Below are positions 26,173 through 34,209 of a stretch of DNA of 64,000 bases, piece by piece. The position numbers and the translations under genes are program-made. The notes under the pieces were generated by a model, which was not told the origin of the DNA, ran no database searches, and saw nothing but the letters and a program-made list of their open reading frames with translations. Numbering within the stretch: the stretch's first letter is position 1; the number at the start of each line of letters is the position of its first letter. This DNA comes from Spirosoma oryzicola (GTDB taxonomy: Bacteria; Bacteroidota; Bacteroidia; Cytophagales; Spirosomataceae), in NCBI RefSeq assembly GCF_021233055.1, contig NZ_CP089538.1, positions 1,159,501 through 1,223,500 on the forward strand. The letters are read 5' to 3'.

Positions 26173-26970
26173 ATGAAGTATCTTTTCGCAGCGTTGCTTT
26201 GCGGTTCAACAGTTTTTTTTGCGGCTTGTAATCGGTTTAAATTGGGACCACCGGAGCTGGATCGCAAACAGTACGATCTCACCGGAGAAAGTAAGTGCGA
26301 CACCTCACTCAACAAAGGTGTTGATGTGTCTGTATCGTACTTCTTGCTCAAAGAAGACTCGCAGGTGGCTCGAACGATCAATGACAGCATGCGCCACATC
26401 AGCGTTGGCAGTATTGTAGGCTGGCTCGATAGCGCAACCGTTGCCCGCAACCCCGAAGCCCGTACCGATATCAGTAAAGCAGCAACCCTGTTCGCTGCCG
26501 ATTACGAAGCCATGATGAAGGATATGGATAAGCTGGGCGGTTGCTGGGAACTGAAAACTACGGCTGACACGGTTTATACCAGCCCAAATGCCATTACCGT
26601 CAAGGTCGAAACGTACGCCTATACCGGCGGGGCTCATCCGAACTCAAACCTGGCGTTTTATACCTTTGATCGGGAAACGGGCAGGACGCTGGCGCTAAAC
26701 GATCTGGTTTCCGATACCACCGCGTTGCTGGGTGTCGTCGAAAAAGCGTTTCGGAAACAGCAGGATCTGCTACCGCAATACAATCTTGAAGAACGGGGTT
26801 ACTTCCTACGCGACGGTCAGTTTTTTCTGCCTGCCAACATTGCAGTGGGTCGGGGTGGACTGATCTTTTATTACAATCCGTACGAAATAGCCGCTTACGC
26901 CGTCGGTCCGATTGAAGTGACGGTTCCCTACGAACAACTCAACGGTATCCTACGCGATTCGTGGTATTGA
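26173..26970 (+). CDS. Lipoprotein with DUF4163/DUF3298 (RsiV-like) domain
   Basis: About 265 residues from the ATG at 26173, with a lipoprotein signal (MKYLFAALLCGSTVFFAAC, lipobox FAAC). The body has the RsiV/DUF3298 pattern: LDKLGGCWEL, then VKVETYAYTGGAHPNSNLAFYTFDRETGRTLALNDL and a C-terminal IFYYNPYEIAAYAVGPIEVTVPYEQL. In RsiV this fold binds lysozyme; here no sigma factor is adjacent, so it is more likely a stand-alone envelope protein. The longer frame from 26089 lacks a signal peptide at its start. Confidence 0.88.
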   Translation: MKYLFAALLCGSTVFFAACNRFKLGPPELDRKQYDLTGESKCDTSLNKGVDVSVSYFLLKEDSQVARTINDSMRHISVGSIVGWLDSATVARNPEARTDISKAATLFAADYEAMMKDMDKLGGCWELKTTADTVYTSPNAITVKVETYAYTGGAHPNSNLAFYTFDRETGRTLALNDLVSDTTALLGVVEKAFRKQQDLLPQYNLEERGYFLRDGQFFLPANIAVGRGGLIFYYNPYEIAAYAVGPIEVTVPYEQLNGILRDSWY

Positions 26971-26994
26971 TAACCTGAACAATCTCTCCTGGAT

Positions 26995-27285
26995 ATGACA
27001 TTTGATCAGTTTACGGCTACACTCGACCAGCCACAACCACCAACGGACTTGCCTCCGCTGGTACAAGCGCTTTGGTACGATGCGAACGGCGACTGGGAAC
27101 AAGCGCATGAGATTGCGCAAGCTCGCGAAGGCGAAAAAGCCTACGACCGTCTCCATGCCTACCTACATCGCAAAGAAGGTGATCGCTTCAACGCTGGTTA
27201 TTGGTACCGTCGTGCCGGAGCCTCTTTTTTTGACGGAACCTTAGAGGATGAATGGGCAGTGCTGGTAAAGCAGCTTTTGGGGTAG
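26995..27285 (+). CDS. Small conserved hypothetical protein
   Basis: 96 residues, cytoplasmic. The pattern LVQALWYDANGDWEQAHEIAQ and LHAYLHRKEGDRFNAGYWYRRAG occurs in a widespread uncharacterised family that I know from Bacteroidota and other phyla; the His/Trp-rich motifs suggest a helical TPR-like hairpin or a small enzyme. It starts 24 bases after the lipoprotein stop and is probably co-transcribed. No function is assigned. Confidence 0.82.
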   Translation: MTFDQFTATLDQPQPPTDLPPLVQALWYDANGDWEQAHEIAQAREGEKAYDRLHAYLHRKEGDRFNAGYWYRRAGASFFDGTLEDEWAVLVKQLLG

Positions 27286-27302
27286 CCACTCTTTCTGTGG
27301 CG

Positions 27303-27333
27303 AAAAAAAAGGCCGCTCTATGAAAGAGCGACC
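27303..27333 (-). terminator. Rho-independent terminator of ald
   Basis: GGCCGCTCT at 27311-27319 pairs with AGAGCGACC at 27325-27333 with one mismatch. On the minus strand the stem is followed by a run of eight T (27310-27303). It lies about 75 bases after the ald stop. Confidence 0.8.
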
Positions 27334-27406
27334 TACGTCTGTCGATGAATGGGTAATATGTAAACAAAGCTCAACCGGCAAAAAAAGAATCGTTGACCGT
27401 CGTAGC

Positions 27407-28534
27407 TTAAACCGTTTCTTCTATCAATACCTGGCTCACTGGCGTAAGTTCTAGTCCGAAGGCATCAGCAACGCCTTGGTACACCACTTTGCCATCAACC
27501 ACGTTAAGTCCCAATTGCAGGTCCATGTTGTCGCGGCAAGCTTGCTGCCATCCTTTGTTTGCAAGTTGCAAAGCGTAAGGCAAGGTAGCGTTGGTAAGCG
27601 CAACCGTACTCGTGTAAGGAACCGCACCCGGCATGTTCGCTACGCAGTAATGCACAACACCATCGATGATGAATGTCGGGTCTTCGTGCGTTGTAGGACG
27701 GCAGGTTTCAATGCAACCGCCCTGATCGACGGCTACGTCTACCAGTACTGTACCCGCTCGCATCAGACTCAGCATATCGCGGGTGATGAGGTGTGGTGCT
27801 TTTGCACCCGGAATCAATACCGCACCAACGATCAGGTCACAAACCTTAATCATCTCGCGAATATTGTATTCGTTCGACATCATCGTCTGCACGTTCGGTG
27901 GCATGATATCCGACAAATAACGGAGCCGGGGTAGGCTAACGTCCATGATCGTAACGTGAGCGCCTAAGCCAGCCGCCATTTTGGCCGCCTGCGTACCGAC
28001 AATTCCTCCACCCAGAATCAAAACGTTGGCAGGTTTTACGCCTGGAACGCCACCGAGTAGAATACCACGTCCTTTCAGGGGTTTTTCGAGGTATTTTGCT
28101 CCTTCCTGAACCGCCATCCGACCCGCTACTTCCGACATAGGCACCAGAAGCGGTAAACTACGATCGGGCCGCTCAACGGTTTCGTAAGCCAGACAAACAG
28201 CACCTTTCGCCAGCATGGCCCGGGTCAGTTCTTCCGACGAAGCAAAGTGAAAATAGGTGAACAGTAACTGATCTTCTTTGATCAGGTCGTACTCAGCCGC
28301 AATTGGCTCCTTGACCTTCATGATCATTTCAGCAATGCCGTATACTTCTTCGATGGTTGGAAGCATCGTAGCACCCGCTGCAATGTATTCTTCGTCCTCA
28401 AAGCCACTGCCTTCGCCAGCGTTGACCTGTACATATACAGTGTGGCCGTATTTGCGAAGTTCGGTAACACCCGCTGGTGTCAGAGCAACGCGGTTTTCAT
28501 TGTTTTTGATTTCCTTCGGAACACCAATAACCAT
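27407..28534 (-). CDS. ald: Alanine dehydrogenase
   Basis: Reversible oxidative deamination of L-alanine to pyruvate and ammonium with NAD. The 375-residue protein starts MVIGVPKEIKNNENRVALTP, the signature of the family, with the catalytic Lys in IMKVKEP and His in FTYFHFASS. The NAD-binding motif is ILGGGIVGTQAAKMAAGLGA near residue 170, with DVAVDQGGC later. Length matches typical Ald (~370). Divergent from an Lrp/AsnC regulator 171 bases away, the normal arrangement for control by that regulator. Confidence 0.97.
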   Translation of the reverse strand: MVIGVPKEIKNNENRVALTPAGVTELRKYGHTVYVQVNAGEGSGFEDEEYIAAGATMLPTIEEVYGIAEMIMKVKEPIAAEYDLIKEDQLLFTYFHFASSEELTRAMLAKGAVCLAYETVERPDRSLPLLVPMSEVAGRMAVQEGAKYLEKPLKGRGILLGGVPGVKPANVLILGGGIVGTQAAKMAAGLGAHVTIMDVSLPRLRYLSDIMPPNVQTMMSNEYNIREMIKVCDLIVGAVLIPGAKAPHLITRDMLSLMRAGTVLVDVAVDQGGCIETCRPTTHEDPTFIIDGVVHYCVANMPGAVPYTSTVALTNATLPYALQLANKGWQQACRDNMDLQLGLNVVDGKVVYQGVADAFGLELTPVSQVLIEETV

Positions 28535-28571
28535 GACGTTTGGGACTTAAAATGTTGGTGATTAACTTTTG

Positions 28572-28579
28572 CAAAGGTA
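28572..28579 (-). promoter_or_regulatory. -7 promoter box of ald
   Basis: Reads TACCTTTG on the minus strand, exact to TAnnTTTG, 38 bases before the ald start. No clear -33 TTTG, which fits a promoter that needs an activator. Confidence 0.5.
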
Positions 28580-28607
28580 GATCAAATGGCTTTATTTTCT
28601 GAGTCCA

Positions 28608-28621
28608 CCTGATTAATCAGG
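28608..28621. promoter_or_regulatory. Candidate Lrp/AsnC operator between ald and its regulator
   Basis: CCTGATTAATCAGG is a perfect 14-bp palindrome. It sits 29 bases upstream of the ald -7 box, just above the -33 position, and 85 bases before the regulator's start, so one site could serve both genes. Confidence 0.5.
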
Positions 28622-28705
28622 AAATAAGGATTATTTTTGGTTCTGCTGTGGGAAAATAGTCTAAACGATAGCTAAAATTTGGGCCTGTAGCGTAAAAAAT
28701 TCGTC

Positions 28706-29170
28706 ATGGTACAATTAGACGCGATTGATCACAAAATACTGGCTCTTTTGCAGGAAAATTCCCGACTGACAATTCAGGAAATCGGGCAACGAATCAATCT
28801 GTCAAAAACACCGGTTCACGAGCGCATCAAACGGCTCGAACGTGAAGGCGTTATTGACCGCTACGTATCAATTCTTGACAAAAAGAAGCTGGGGAATATC
28901 CTGATGGTATATTGTCAGGTAACGCTTGATCGACAAACGCGCGACGCTTTTGCTGAATTTGAAGCCGCAGTGCGTGGCTTGCCGGAGGTGCTGGAATGCA
29001 ACCGAGTATCGGGCTCTTTCGACTATCTGCTGAAGATTATTAGCCGGGATATGGAAACATACAATCGTTTCCATCAGGATCAGTTATCAGTGATACCCGG
29101 AACGCTACACATCAGCAGCTTTTTTGTGATGTCGGAAGTAAAGAATTCAACGGTAGTGCCGCTGGGCTAA
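28706..29170 (+). CDS. Lrp/AsnC-family transcriptional regulator
   Basis: A 154-residue feast/famine regulator. The N-terminal winged helix reads LDAIDHKILALLQENSRLTIQEIGQRINLSKTPVHERIKRLEREGVI, and the C-terminal RAM ligand-binding domain includes GLPEVLECNRVSGSFDYLLKIISRDMETYNRF. Typical length. Its position opposite ald suggests it senses alanine or a related amino acid and controls ald and itself. Confidence 0.95.
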   Translation: MVQLDAIDHKILALLQENSRLTIQEIGQRINLSKTPVHERIKRLEREGVIDRYVSILDKKKLGNILMVYCQVTLDRQTRDAFAEFEAAVRGLPEVLECNRVSGSFDYLLKIISRDMETYNRFHQDQLSVIPGTLHISSFFVMSEVKNSTVVPLG

Positions 29171-29181
29171 AGTAAACACGA

Positions 29182-29224
29182 ACAGCTTGGAACGACCCTG
29201 CCGCGCAGAGCCGTTCCAAGCTGT
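29182..29224. terminator. Terminator between the Lrp gene and the convergent efflux genes
   Basis: ACAGCTTGGAACG at 29182-29194 and CGTTCCAAGCTGT at 29212-29224 form a perfect 13-bp stem between two convergent genes. Confidence 0.65.
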
Positions 29225-29240
29225 ATGATACGCAATTCGA

Positions 29241-30458
29241 CTAGTTGCCTAGTGCGTTGTAGATCAGCAGTTGATTGGCGGTAACCACGCGGTCGCCGGG
29301 GGTTAGGCCGCCGGATAGAAACGTTTTTTGACCCACCGTTTTGTAAATATTGACCTCGCGCACGATAGGCTGGTTGTCTTTATTGACAGCAACAACGAAG
29401 TTACGGTTCTTGTCGAAAACGACGGATCCTGCCGGAATCGTGACACGTTTGTCGCGGCCAGCATACGTAACACTCACATTGGCAAACATTTCAGGTTTTA
29501 AGCGGTAGTCTGCGTTGTTAAGTGTGACACGCACTTTCAGCGTTTTGCTATCCGGGTCAAGCACGTTAAAAATCTTGTCGATGCGACCATGAAATACCTT
29601 GTCAGGGTAGGAGAGGGTGGTGATCGTGGCCGGATCGCCTTCGTGTACGTTTGATAGATCGGATTCGTACACGTTTGCCATGACCCACACCCGATCAAGG
29701 TTTGAGATGGTAAACAAATTTTCGGGATCGTCAGAGCGGAGTTCCATACCGGGCGACGCCGTTTTTTCGACTACAAATCCGCTCATGGGGGCTTTCACGA
29801 TGTAAACCGAACCCGTGCCACCCAGAATCTGCCGCCGTTCGTTGACCCGTTTCAACTCACCTTTGGCAGCCAGAAGTTGCTCTTTACTAGCTACCAACTC
29901 CCGCTGCGAACTCAAGCCTGCGTTGGCCATGTCTTCGGTCACCTGCAAATTCTTTTGTGCAACGGATAGCTGGCCACGAGCCGCGATACCCTGCTGTTCC
30001 AGATCGGCCAAATCACCCGACCGTATAATGGCCATCGTTTGTCCTTTTTTTACAAAATCACCCAGGTCCGCCTTGATCGTTTCGATATGGCCGCCGACAA
30101 GGGGAAACACTTTAATGACCTGGTCCTGATTGAACGTAATCTTGCCCGTCAGGTTTAATTCATTGACTGCGTTTTCCAACCGGGCTGTATCATACTGGGC
30201 CGTCGCCAACAGGTTTGTTTCGTGACGTTCCGTTGCCGTCACGTCGTCTGATTTAGCCGACGAGCCGCAACTGCTTAGCCCACTCATCAGTAAAAGACCC
30301 GCTACAGCCGCTACAGCGCGCTGCCGTAGTCTGGCACTGGCCGACGAACGAACCAGAAAGCCAAAAGCCGCTGCTATTGGTCTGTCGGTACTTAAACCCA
30401 GCCGGTCAGTGAGCTGAAGAGGCCGGGAGCAGGGTGATATAAATGAATGTTTTTTCAT
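29241..30458 (-). CDS. RND/HlyD efflux periplasmic adaptor (CzcB/CusB-like)
   Basis: A 405-residue membrane-fusion lipoprotein. The lipobox LSSC is at residues 61-64, after an unusually long leader of some 45 basic/mixed residues before the hydrophobic core, so the true start could be internal. Adaptor features: FPLVGGHIETIKADLGDFVKKGQTMAIIRSGDL, an alpha hairpin, VKAPMSGFVVEKTASPGMELRSDDPENLFTISNLDRVWVMANVYESDL and GLTPGDRVVTANQLLIYNAL. This is the CzcB/CusB style. It follows the TolC-like gene by 3 bases. No permease gene is adjacent. Confidence 0.9.
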   Translation of the reverse strand: MKKHSFISPCSRPLQLTDRLGLSTDRPIAAAFGFLVRSSASARLRQRAVAAVAGLLLMSGLSSCGSSAKSDDVTATERHETNLLATAQYDTARLENAVNELNLTGKITFNQDQVIKVFPLVGGHIETIKADLGDFVKKGQTMAIIRSGDLADLEQQGIAARGQLSVAQKNLQVTEDMANAGLSSQRELVASKEQLLAAKGELKRVNERRQILGGTGSVYIVKAPMSGFVVEKTASPGMELRSDDPENLFTISNLDRVWVMANVYESDLSNVHEGDPATITTLSYPDKVFHGRIDKIFNVLDPDSKTLKVRVTLNNADYRLKPEMFANVSVTYAGRDKRVTIPAGSVVFDKNRNFVVAVNKDNQPIVREVNIYKTVGQKTFLSGGLTPGDRVVTANQLLIYNALGN

Positions 30459-30461
30459 GGA

Positions 30462-31793
30462 TTAGTTTTGAAAGGGGTTAGTACCTACGGCAAAGCTTAT
30501 TTCTTCGAGACTTTGCATACGGTTATTCTGGAGCTGAGCGAATTGAACCTGGCTGCTTTTGTAGGAATCAAAAAAGTCGAGGAACTCAACAACGTCAATA
30601 TTTTGCTTTTTGTAGTTTGTCGTCACTCCGTCGATCAAGCGCCCAAAATCGTCGTTAAACTGTTGATCGAACGTACGGTAGAGCTGCTCCGTCTGTTGTG
30701 CTTTGGCATACGCCCGTTCGACGTCGCTATCGACTTGCAGGGTATACGCGTTTACGGTCTGCTGGCTGCTCTGGATACGTACCTTTGCCGCCTGGATATT
30801 ACCCTGGTTTTTGTTGAGCACCGGTAGATTGATACCTACCCCAACTCCAAAATAGTTTGGTATATAGCTGCCATTACGGTCGTACGTGCCTTGAAGCGTA
30901 AGATCGGGAACGGCCATTGCTCGCTGTAAGGACAGGTTCTGCTCTTCCTGCTTCGCCAGATCGCGGTAGCCTTTCAGATCAAAACGATGCTGGTCCGCTA
31001 GTTGAAATAAACGACTCAAGTTCAGGGTATTCACAGAAAACTGGTTAATAAGGCCAGACCCTATAATTGGCTGAATTGTAACCGACGGGTTTGTATTCAA
31101 TAAGACCGTCAGATCAGCCTGATCATCGATTAGCTTGCTAAGCAACTGTTGCCGCTCGGTTGTCAAGCTAAATAGGTAAGCTTTCAGGCGGGTCAAATCT
31201 TTCAGCGGTACGTTTCCTTTGCTATACTGCTGCTGGTAGAGCGACACGGTCTGTTGAAGCGTAGCAATCTCTTCGTTATATACATTCAGCGTCTGCCGAG
31301 TGTAGTATAGATCGTAAAAGGTTGTATGAAGCTGGTACGTCAGCGTACGCAAGAGGTCGTAAAAGCGGTCGGAAGCCAGTTCGGTATTGGTTCTGGCAAT
31401 GGCAAGCTGCTTGTTTCGCTTCCCAGCCAGCCGGATTAGTTGTTGGACCTGTACGACCTGCTGAGCACTGCTTTGCCGAAAAGGCAATACTTCCTTCGTC
31501 TGCTGGTTATACGGCATCGTTTCGACGTAAACCGCCGGATTGACTCGCAGTTGCGACTGAATCTCGTATGCCTTGTTTTCATTGATACCCAGCTGAGTAG
31601 CCAGGACTGTCAGATTATGCGCTTTAAACTGTTCATCGGCTTGCGCTAACGTTAATCTGATTGTATCAGGGAGTACAGAAGAGGCAACTTGCGTTTGCGC
31701 TTCGGAAAAACTCATCGATAGAAAGAGAGCTAGCCATACGATCAGCACAGTGCGTATTGAAAAAACAAAAGTCGTTACTAAGCGGAGAATCAT
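30462..31793 (-). CDS. TolC-family outer-membrane efflux protein (CzcC-like)
   Basis: About 443 residues from the ATG at 31793, with a signal peptide (TVLIVWLALFLSMSFSEAQ). The body is the doubled long-helix pattern of outer-membrane efflux proteins: LTLAQADEQFKAHNLTVLATQLGINENKAYEIQSQL, TYQLHTTFYDLYYTRQTLNVYNEEIATLQQTV, and in the second half VGVGINLPVLNKNQGNIQAAKVRIQSSQ. It leads the two-gene unit with the CzcB-like adaptor. The start at 31814 would put seven extra residues before the signal. Confidence 0.92.
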   Translation of the reverse strand: MILRLVTTFVFSIRTVLIVWLALFLSMSFSEAQTQVASSVLPDTIRLTLAQADEQFKAHNLTVLATQLGINENKAYEIQSQLRVNPAVYVETMPYNQQTKEVLPFRQSSAQQVVQVQQLIRLAGKRNKQLAIARTNTELASDRFYDLLRTLTYQLHTTFYDLYYTRQTLNVYNEEIATLQQTVSLYQQQYSKGNVPLKDLTRLKAYLFSLTTERQQLLSKLIDDQADLTVLLNTNPSVTIQPIIGSGLINQFSVNTLNLSRLFQLADQHRFDLKGYRDLAKQEEQNLSLQRAMAVPDLTLQGTYDRNGSYIPNYFGVGVGINLPVLNKNQGNIQAAKVRIQSSQQTVNAYTLQVDSDVERAYAKAQQTEQLYRTFDQQFNDDFGRLIDGVTTNYKKQNIDVVEFLDFFDSYKSSQVQFAQLQNNRMQSLEEISFAVGTNPFQN

Positions 31794-32003
31794 GTTGAAA
31801 GAATGTTCGTACATTTTTCAACAACAAAGGTCATCAGTGCCGATTAAACGGCGCTTAAACGCGAATTAAAAGGCTGTTAAATGCCTATGGGTAAATACCA
31901 GGGTAGATGTACTGGGTTATACTTGATTAAATTTATATAAGCTGTTGATTATTAGATTTTTACATTTAAAGTGAACGTGTTTTATTGAAACCAGATTACT
32001 CAT

Positions 32004-32040
32004 AAAAAAAGAGAGTTGTGATCAATGACCACAACTCTCT
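32004..32040 (-). terminator. Terminator of the YtxH genes
   Basis: AGAGAGTTGTG at 32010-32020 pairs perfectly with CACAACTCTCT at 32030-32040, and on the minus strand the stem runs into T7 (32010-32004). The rest of the 31815-32003 gap shows no gene. Confidence 0.8.
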
Positions 32041-32063
32041 GAAAAATTTAACAAGTCAGTTGA

Positions 32064-32435
32064 CTATGCCTTAAACGCGTCTTTCGAGTGTTCAACACCG
32101 CTTTGCGCGTCATCAGCAAGCTGATCGACCTTGTTATTGTATTGTGACTTTAAATCTTCTTTTTCCCGGCTAAACGCATCTTGAGCCTGATCTTTATACT
32201 GACCATACTGCTCTTTTGCTTTGTCAGCATACTGGTTCACCTGCGATTTTGCTTGTTCGAAGCCTTCTTTCACCTGTGAAACGCCTTTCTGCAATTGATC
32301 TTTCAGGTCACCAGTCCGCTTGTTAGCTTCCTCAGTCAGCTTCTCGCGGGTTTCTTTACCGCTTCTTGGAGCTGTTAAAAGACCAATAACTACACCAGTG
32401 ATAATACCTGTTAAAAAATCTCTTGAGCTTCTCAT
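32064..32435 (-). CDS. YtxH domain stress protein
   Basis: 123 residues. The N-terminal membrane segment and cap FLTGIITGVVIGLLTAPRSGKETREKL is the YtxH signature (glycine-rich helix then APxSGxExR). The remainder is a charged amphipathic helix rich in Lys, Gln, Asp with repeats such as QLQKGVSQVKEGFEQAKSQVNQYADKAKEQ. Members of this family are general-stress membrane proteins of unclear function. It lies 40 bases after the second YtxH gene and shares its terminator. Confidence 0.9.
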   Translation of the reverse strand: MRSSRDFLTGIITGVVIGLLTAPRSGKETREKLTEEANKRTGDLKDQLQKGVSQVKEGFEQAKSQVNQYADKAKEQYGQYKDQAQDAFSREKEDLKSQYNNKVDQLADDAQSGVEHSKDAFKA

Positions 32436-32475
32436 TATCTTGCTTTTTTAGGTGATTAGTGAATGTTAATACAGT

Positions 32476-32727
32476 TTAGTGCTTTGCCTTACGCTTTACT
32501 TGGCTAACTACGTCCTGCGTCTTAGAAGAAGCACTATCAACATAGTCGTTGTACTGGTCGCGAATATTGTCTAAACCAGATTGCAACTGATCCTGTAAGT
32601 CCTTGAAAAACGAATCCGATTCAGAAGTTATCCGTTTACGGGTCTTTTTACCACTTTCTGGGGCTAGCAATACGCCGACAATGGCACCTACGGCTAATCC
32701 CACTAAAATTCCTGGTAACGATTTCAT
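32476..32727 (-). CDS. YtxH domain protein, short paralog
   Basis: About 83 residues from the ATG at 32727: SLPGILVGLAVGAIVGVLLAPESGKKTRKRI gives the membrane helix and APESGKKTR cap of YtxH, followed by a short charged helix (FFKDLQDQLQSGLDNIRDQYNDYVDSAS). A paralog of the next gene, 40 bases away, and surely co-transcribed with it. The ORF extension to 32754 is not supported by the family. Confidence 0.88.
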   Translation of the reverse strand: MKSLPGILVGLAVGAIVGVLLAPESGKKTRKRITSESDSFFKDLQDQLQSGLDNIRDQYNDYVDSASSKTQDVVSQVKRKAKH

Positions 32728-32958
32728 GATTACTTGATTTAGTGAGTGAAGCATTTCGACGTTAGGCTAGAAAATTCTATACCAGAACAACTTTATGTGG
32801 GTAAGTTGTTGACAAATAATGGATTACCTATAGGATTGATAGCTATTGTGCGCAGCGGCAATGGGGTATTTTTTCCACAAAGGGGGCCAATAGTTCCTCA
32901 CCCAATGCGCGTTTACCCACGAAGGTTTGTTAAGTCTCATAAGGGTAACAAAACAAAA

Positions 32959-32988
32959 AATCCCTACACTCAAATTGGTGCAGGGATT
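32959..32988 (-). terminator. Terminator downstream of the lmo0937-type gene
   Basis: AATCCCTACAC at 32959-32969 pairs with GTGCAGGGATT at 32978-32988 with one mismatch, and on the minus strand the stem is followed by a T-rich run (32960-32950). The flanking region 32755-33113 otherwise contains no gene I can support. Confidence 0.65.
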
Positions 32989-33113
32989 CCGTACCCACCG
33001 TAACTTGTACTTAACCTAAAATGAAACCACCTAAATATACAACCTCATTAGGTATGCTATGTATATTGTAACCAGAACAATCTGGCCTAAAAGGTAACCA
33101 ACTTCAGTGTGCC

Positions 33114-33275
33114 TTAAACCCCTCTTCCTTGGATTAGGCGTAGGATTACTGCAATGACAGCGATAACCAGTAAGACGTGTATTAAACTGCCTAGGCCAAA
33201 GCTGTTAAAGCCTAAAAAACCTAAGAGCCAGATTATTATTAACACCACGGCTATCGTGTACAGCAAGCTTCCCAT
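33114..33275 (-). CDS. lmo0937-family (DUF5670-type) small membrane protein
   Basis: A 53-residue protein that short-ORF filters miss. It begins MGSLLYTIAVVLIIIWLLGF, continues with LGFNSFGLGSLIHVLLVIAVIAVI and ends LRLIQGRGV. Two membrane helices separated by a glycine-rich turn, the pattern of the lmo0937 family of stress-induced membrane peptides common in Bacteroidota beside YtxH genes. It has its own terminator at 32959-32988 and a -24/-12-like motif 53-68 bases upstream of the ATG. Function unknown, probably envelope stress. Confidence 0.85.
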   Translation of the reverse strand: MGSLLYTIAVVLIIIWLLGFLGFNSFGLGSLIHVLLVIAVIAVILRLIQGRGV

Positions 33276-33327
33276 AACGTTAATTGAGTAAATCAGATTG
33301 ATTGTCTCGCATTCGTCTTTTCTAATA

Positions 33328-33343
33328 GAAAAATGTGTGCCAA
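33328..33343 (-). promoter_or_regulatory. Sigma-54-like motif upstream of the lmo0937-type gene
   Basis: On the minus strand this reads TTGGCACACATTTTTC. The -24 half (TTGGCAC) is perfect; the -12 half has TC where GC is expected. A close copy occurs before the barrel gene at 36410 with nearly the same distance to the start codon. Confidence 0.4.
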
Positions 33344-33742
33344 AAAGACGGAAACTACCAGAATGGGGTTAAAACAAACTTACTCGCTTGTAAATGAGAC
33401 TGTAGTATCAATCCAGAAATTACAAAGAAGTTAACGGACCTATAAACGAGCGTTGTCGCAGTGTGGAATTTAATCCACAATTGTAGAAATAACGGGGAAA
33501 AACAGCCCATTATGTTGATCTGTTTTACTGAGCGTAGATCCTACTAATTCTGTTTTTAGTACCGATTAATAAGCCTAATGACCCCATTATCTGGACTTTA
33601 CTAAGTATAACTACGCGATTATAGGGTGTTGTTTAGTCTTCGGCATAAAATTTCATGTAGTATGTCCAAAGCAATCCCTTTTATTAATTGGAGTAAAGCG
33701 ATGATGGGAGTTAGCACCAGACCGAATTTTAGGCCGACTATA

Positions 33743-34117
33743 ATGAATCCAGTTACCTCTACAAAGCGGGTTCTAATTGTTGATGACGAGGCAGATATTT
33801 GTTTATTATTGTCGGGTTTATTAAGAAAATTAGGATACATACCGACTTGCGCCCATTTTATTGAAGATGGTCGCCAATGTTTGAACAGTCAGCAGTTCGA
33901 CGCGATTTTTTTGGATCTAAACCTGCCAGATGGATTAGGTTTCGATCTGTTACCATATATCAAACAAGATCAGTCAGAAGCCAAGATTATTATGATAAGT
34001 GCTTTTGATGGACAGGCTGAGCGCCGTCGAGCTACCGAGCAAGGAGCTGACTATTTTGTTGGTAAACCCTTTACCCGCCGTTCGGTCGAGCAGGCTTTGC
34101 AAACCATTCAGGTTTGA
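33743..34117 (+). CDS. Stand-alone receiver-domain response regulator
   Basis: About 124 residues from the ATG at 33743, all of it a CheY-like receiver: KRVLIVDDEADICLLL (acidic pocket), phosphoacceptor Asp in FDAIFLDLNLPDGLG, the Ser of MISAF and Lys in DYFVGKPFTRR. No output domain. The frame upstream to 33626 does not resemble a receiver. It is followed 92 bases later by the NtrC-type regulator, so it may act as a phosphate relay or sink in that pathway. Confidence 0.9.
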   Translation: MNPVTSTKRVLIVDDEADICLLLSGLLRKLGYIPTCAHFIEDGRQCLNSQQFDAIFLDLNLPDGLGFDLLPYIKQDQSEAKIIMISAFDGQAERRRATEQGADYFVGKPFTRRSVEQALQTIQV

Positions 34118-34126
34118 GTAACTTTG
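34096..34126 (+). promoter_or_regulatory. Textbook Bacteroidota promoter for the NtrC-type gene
   Basis: TTTG at 34096-34099, a spacer of exactly 19 bases, and TAACTTTG at 34119-34126 match TTTG-N19-TAnnTTTG perfectly. It straddles the end of the receiver gene, so the sigma-54 activator gene is transcribed independently with a leader of about 75 bases. Confidence 0.75.
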
Positions 34127-34209
34127 TTTGTGCAGCCATAAGTACCTTTCTCGTCTTTTCGTTCGTTATTTATCTGGCATAGGTTGCCTGAATCGGCTGC
34201 TACTACTTC

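Noticed and set aside
32746..33003. 85-residue plus-strand frame
   Set aside because: It spans a minus-strand terminator stem and lacks any domain or sensible composition.
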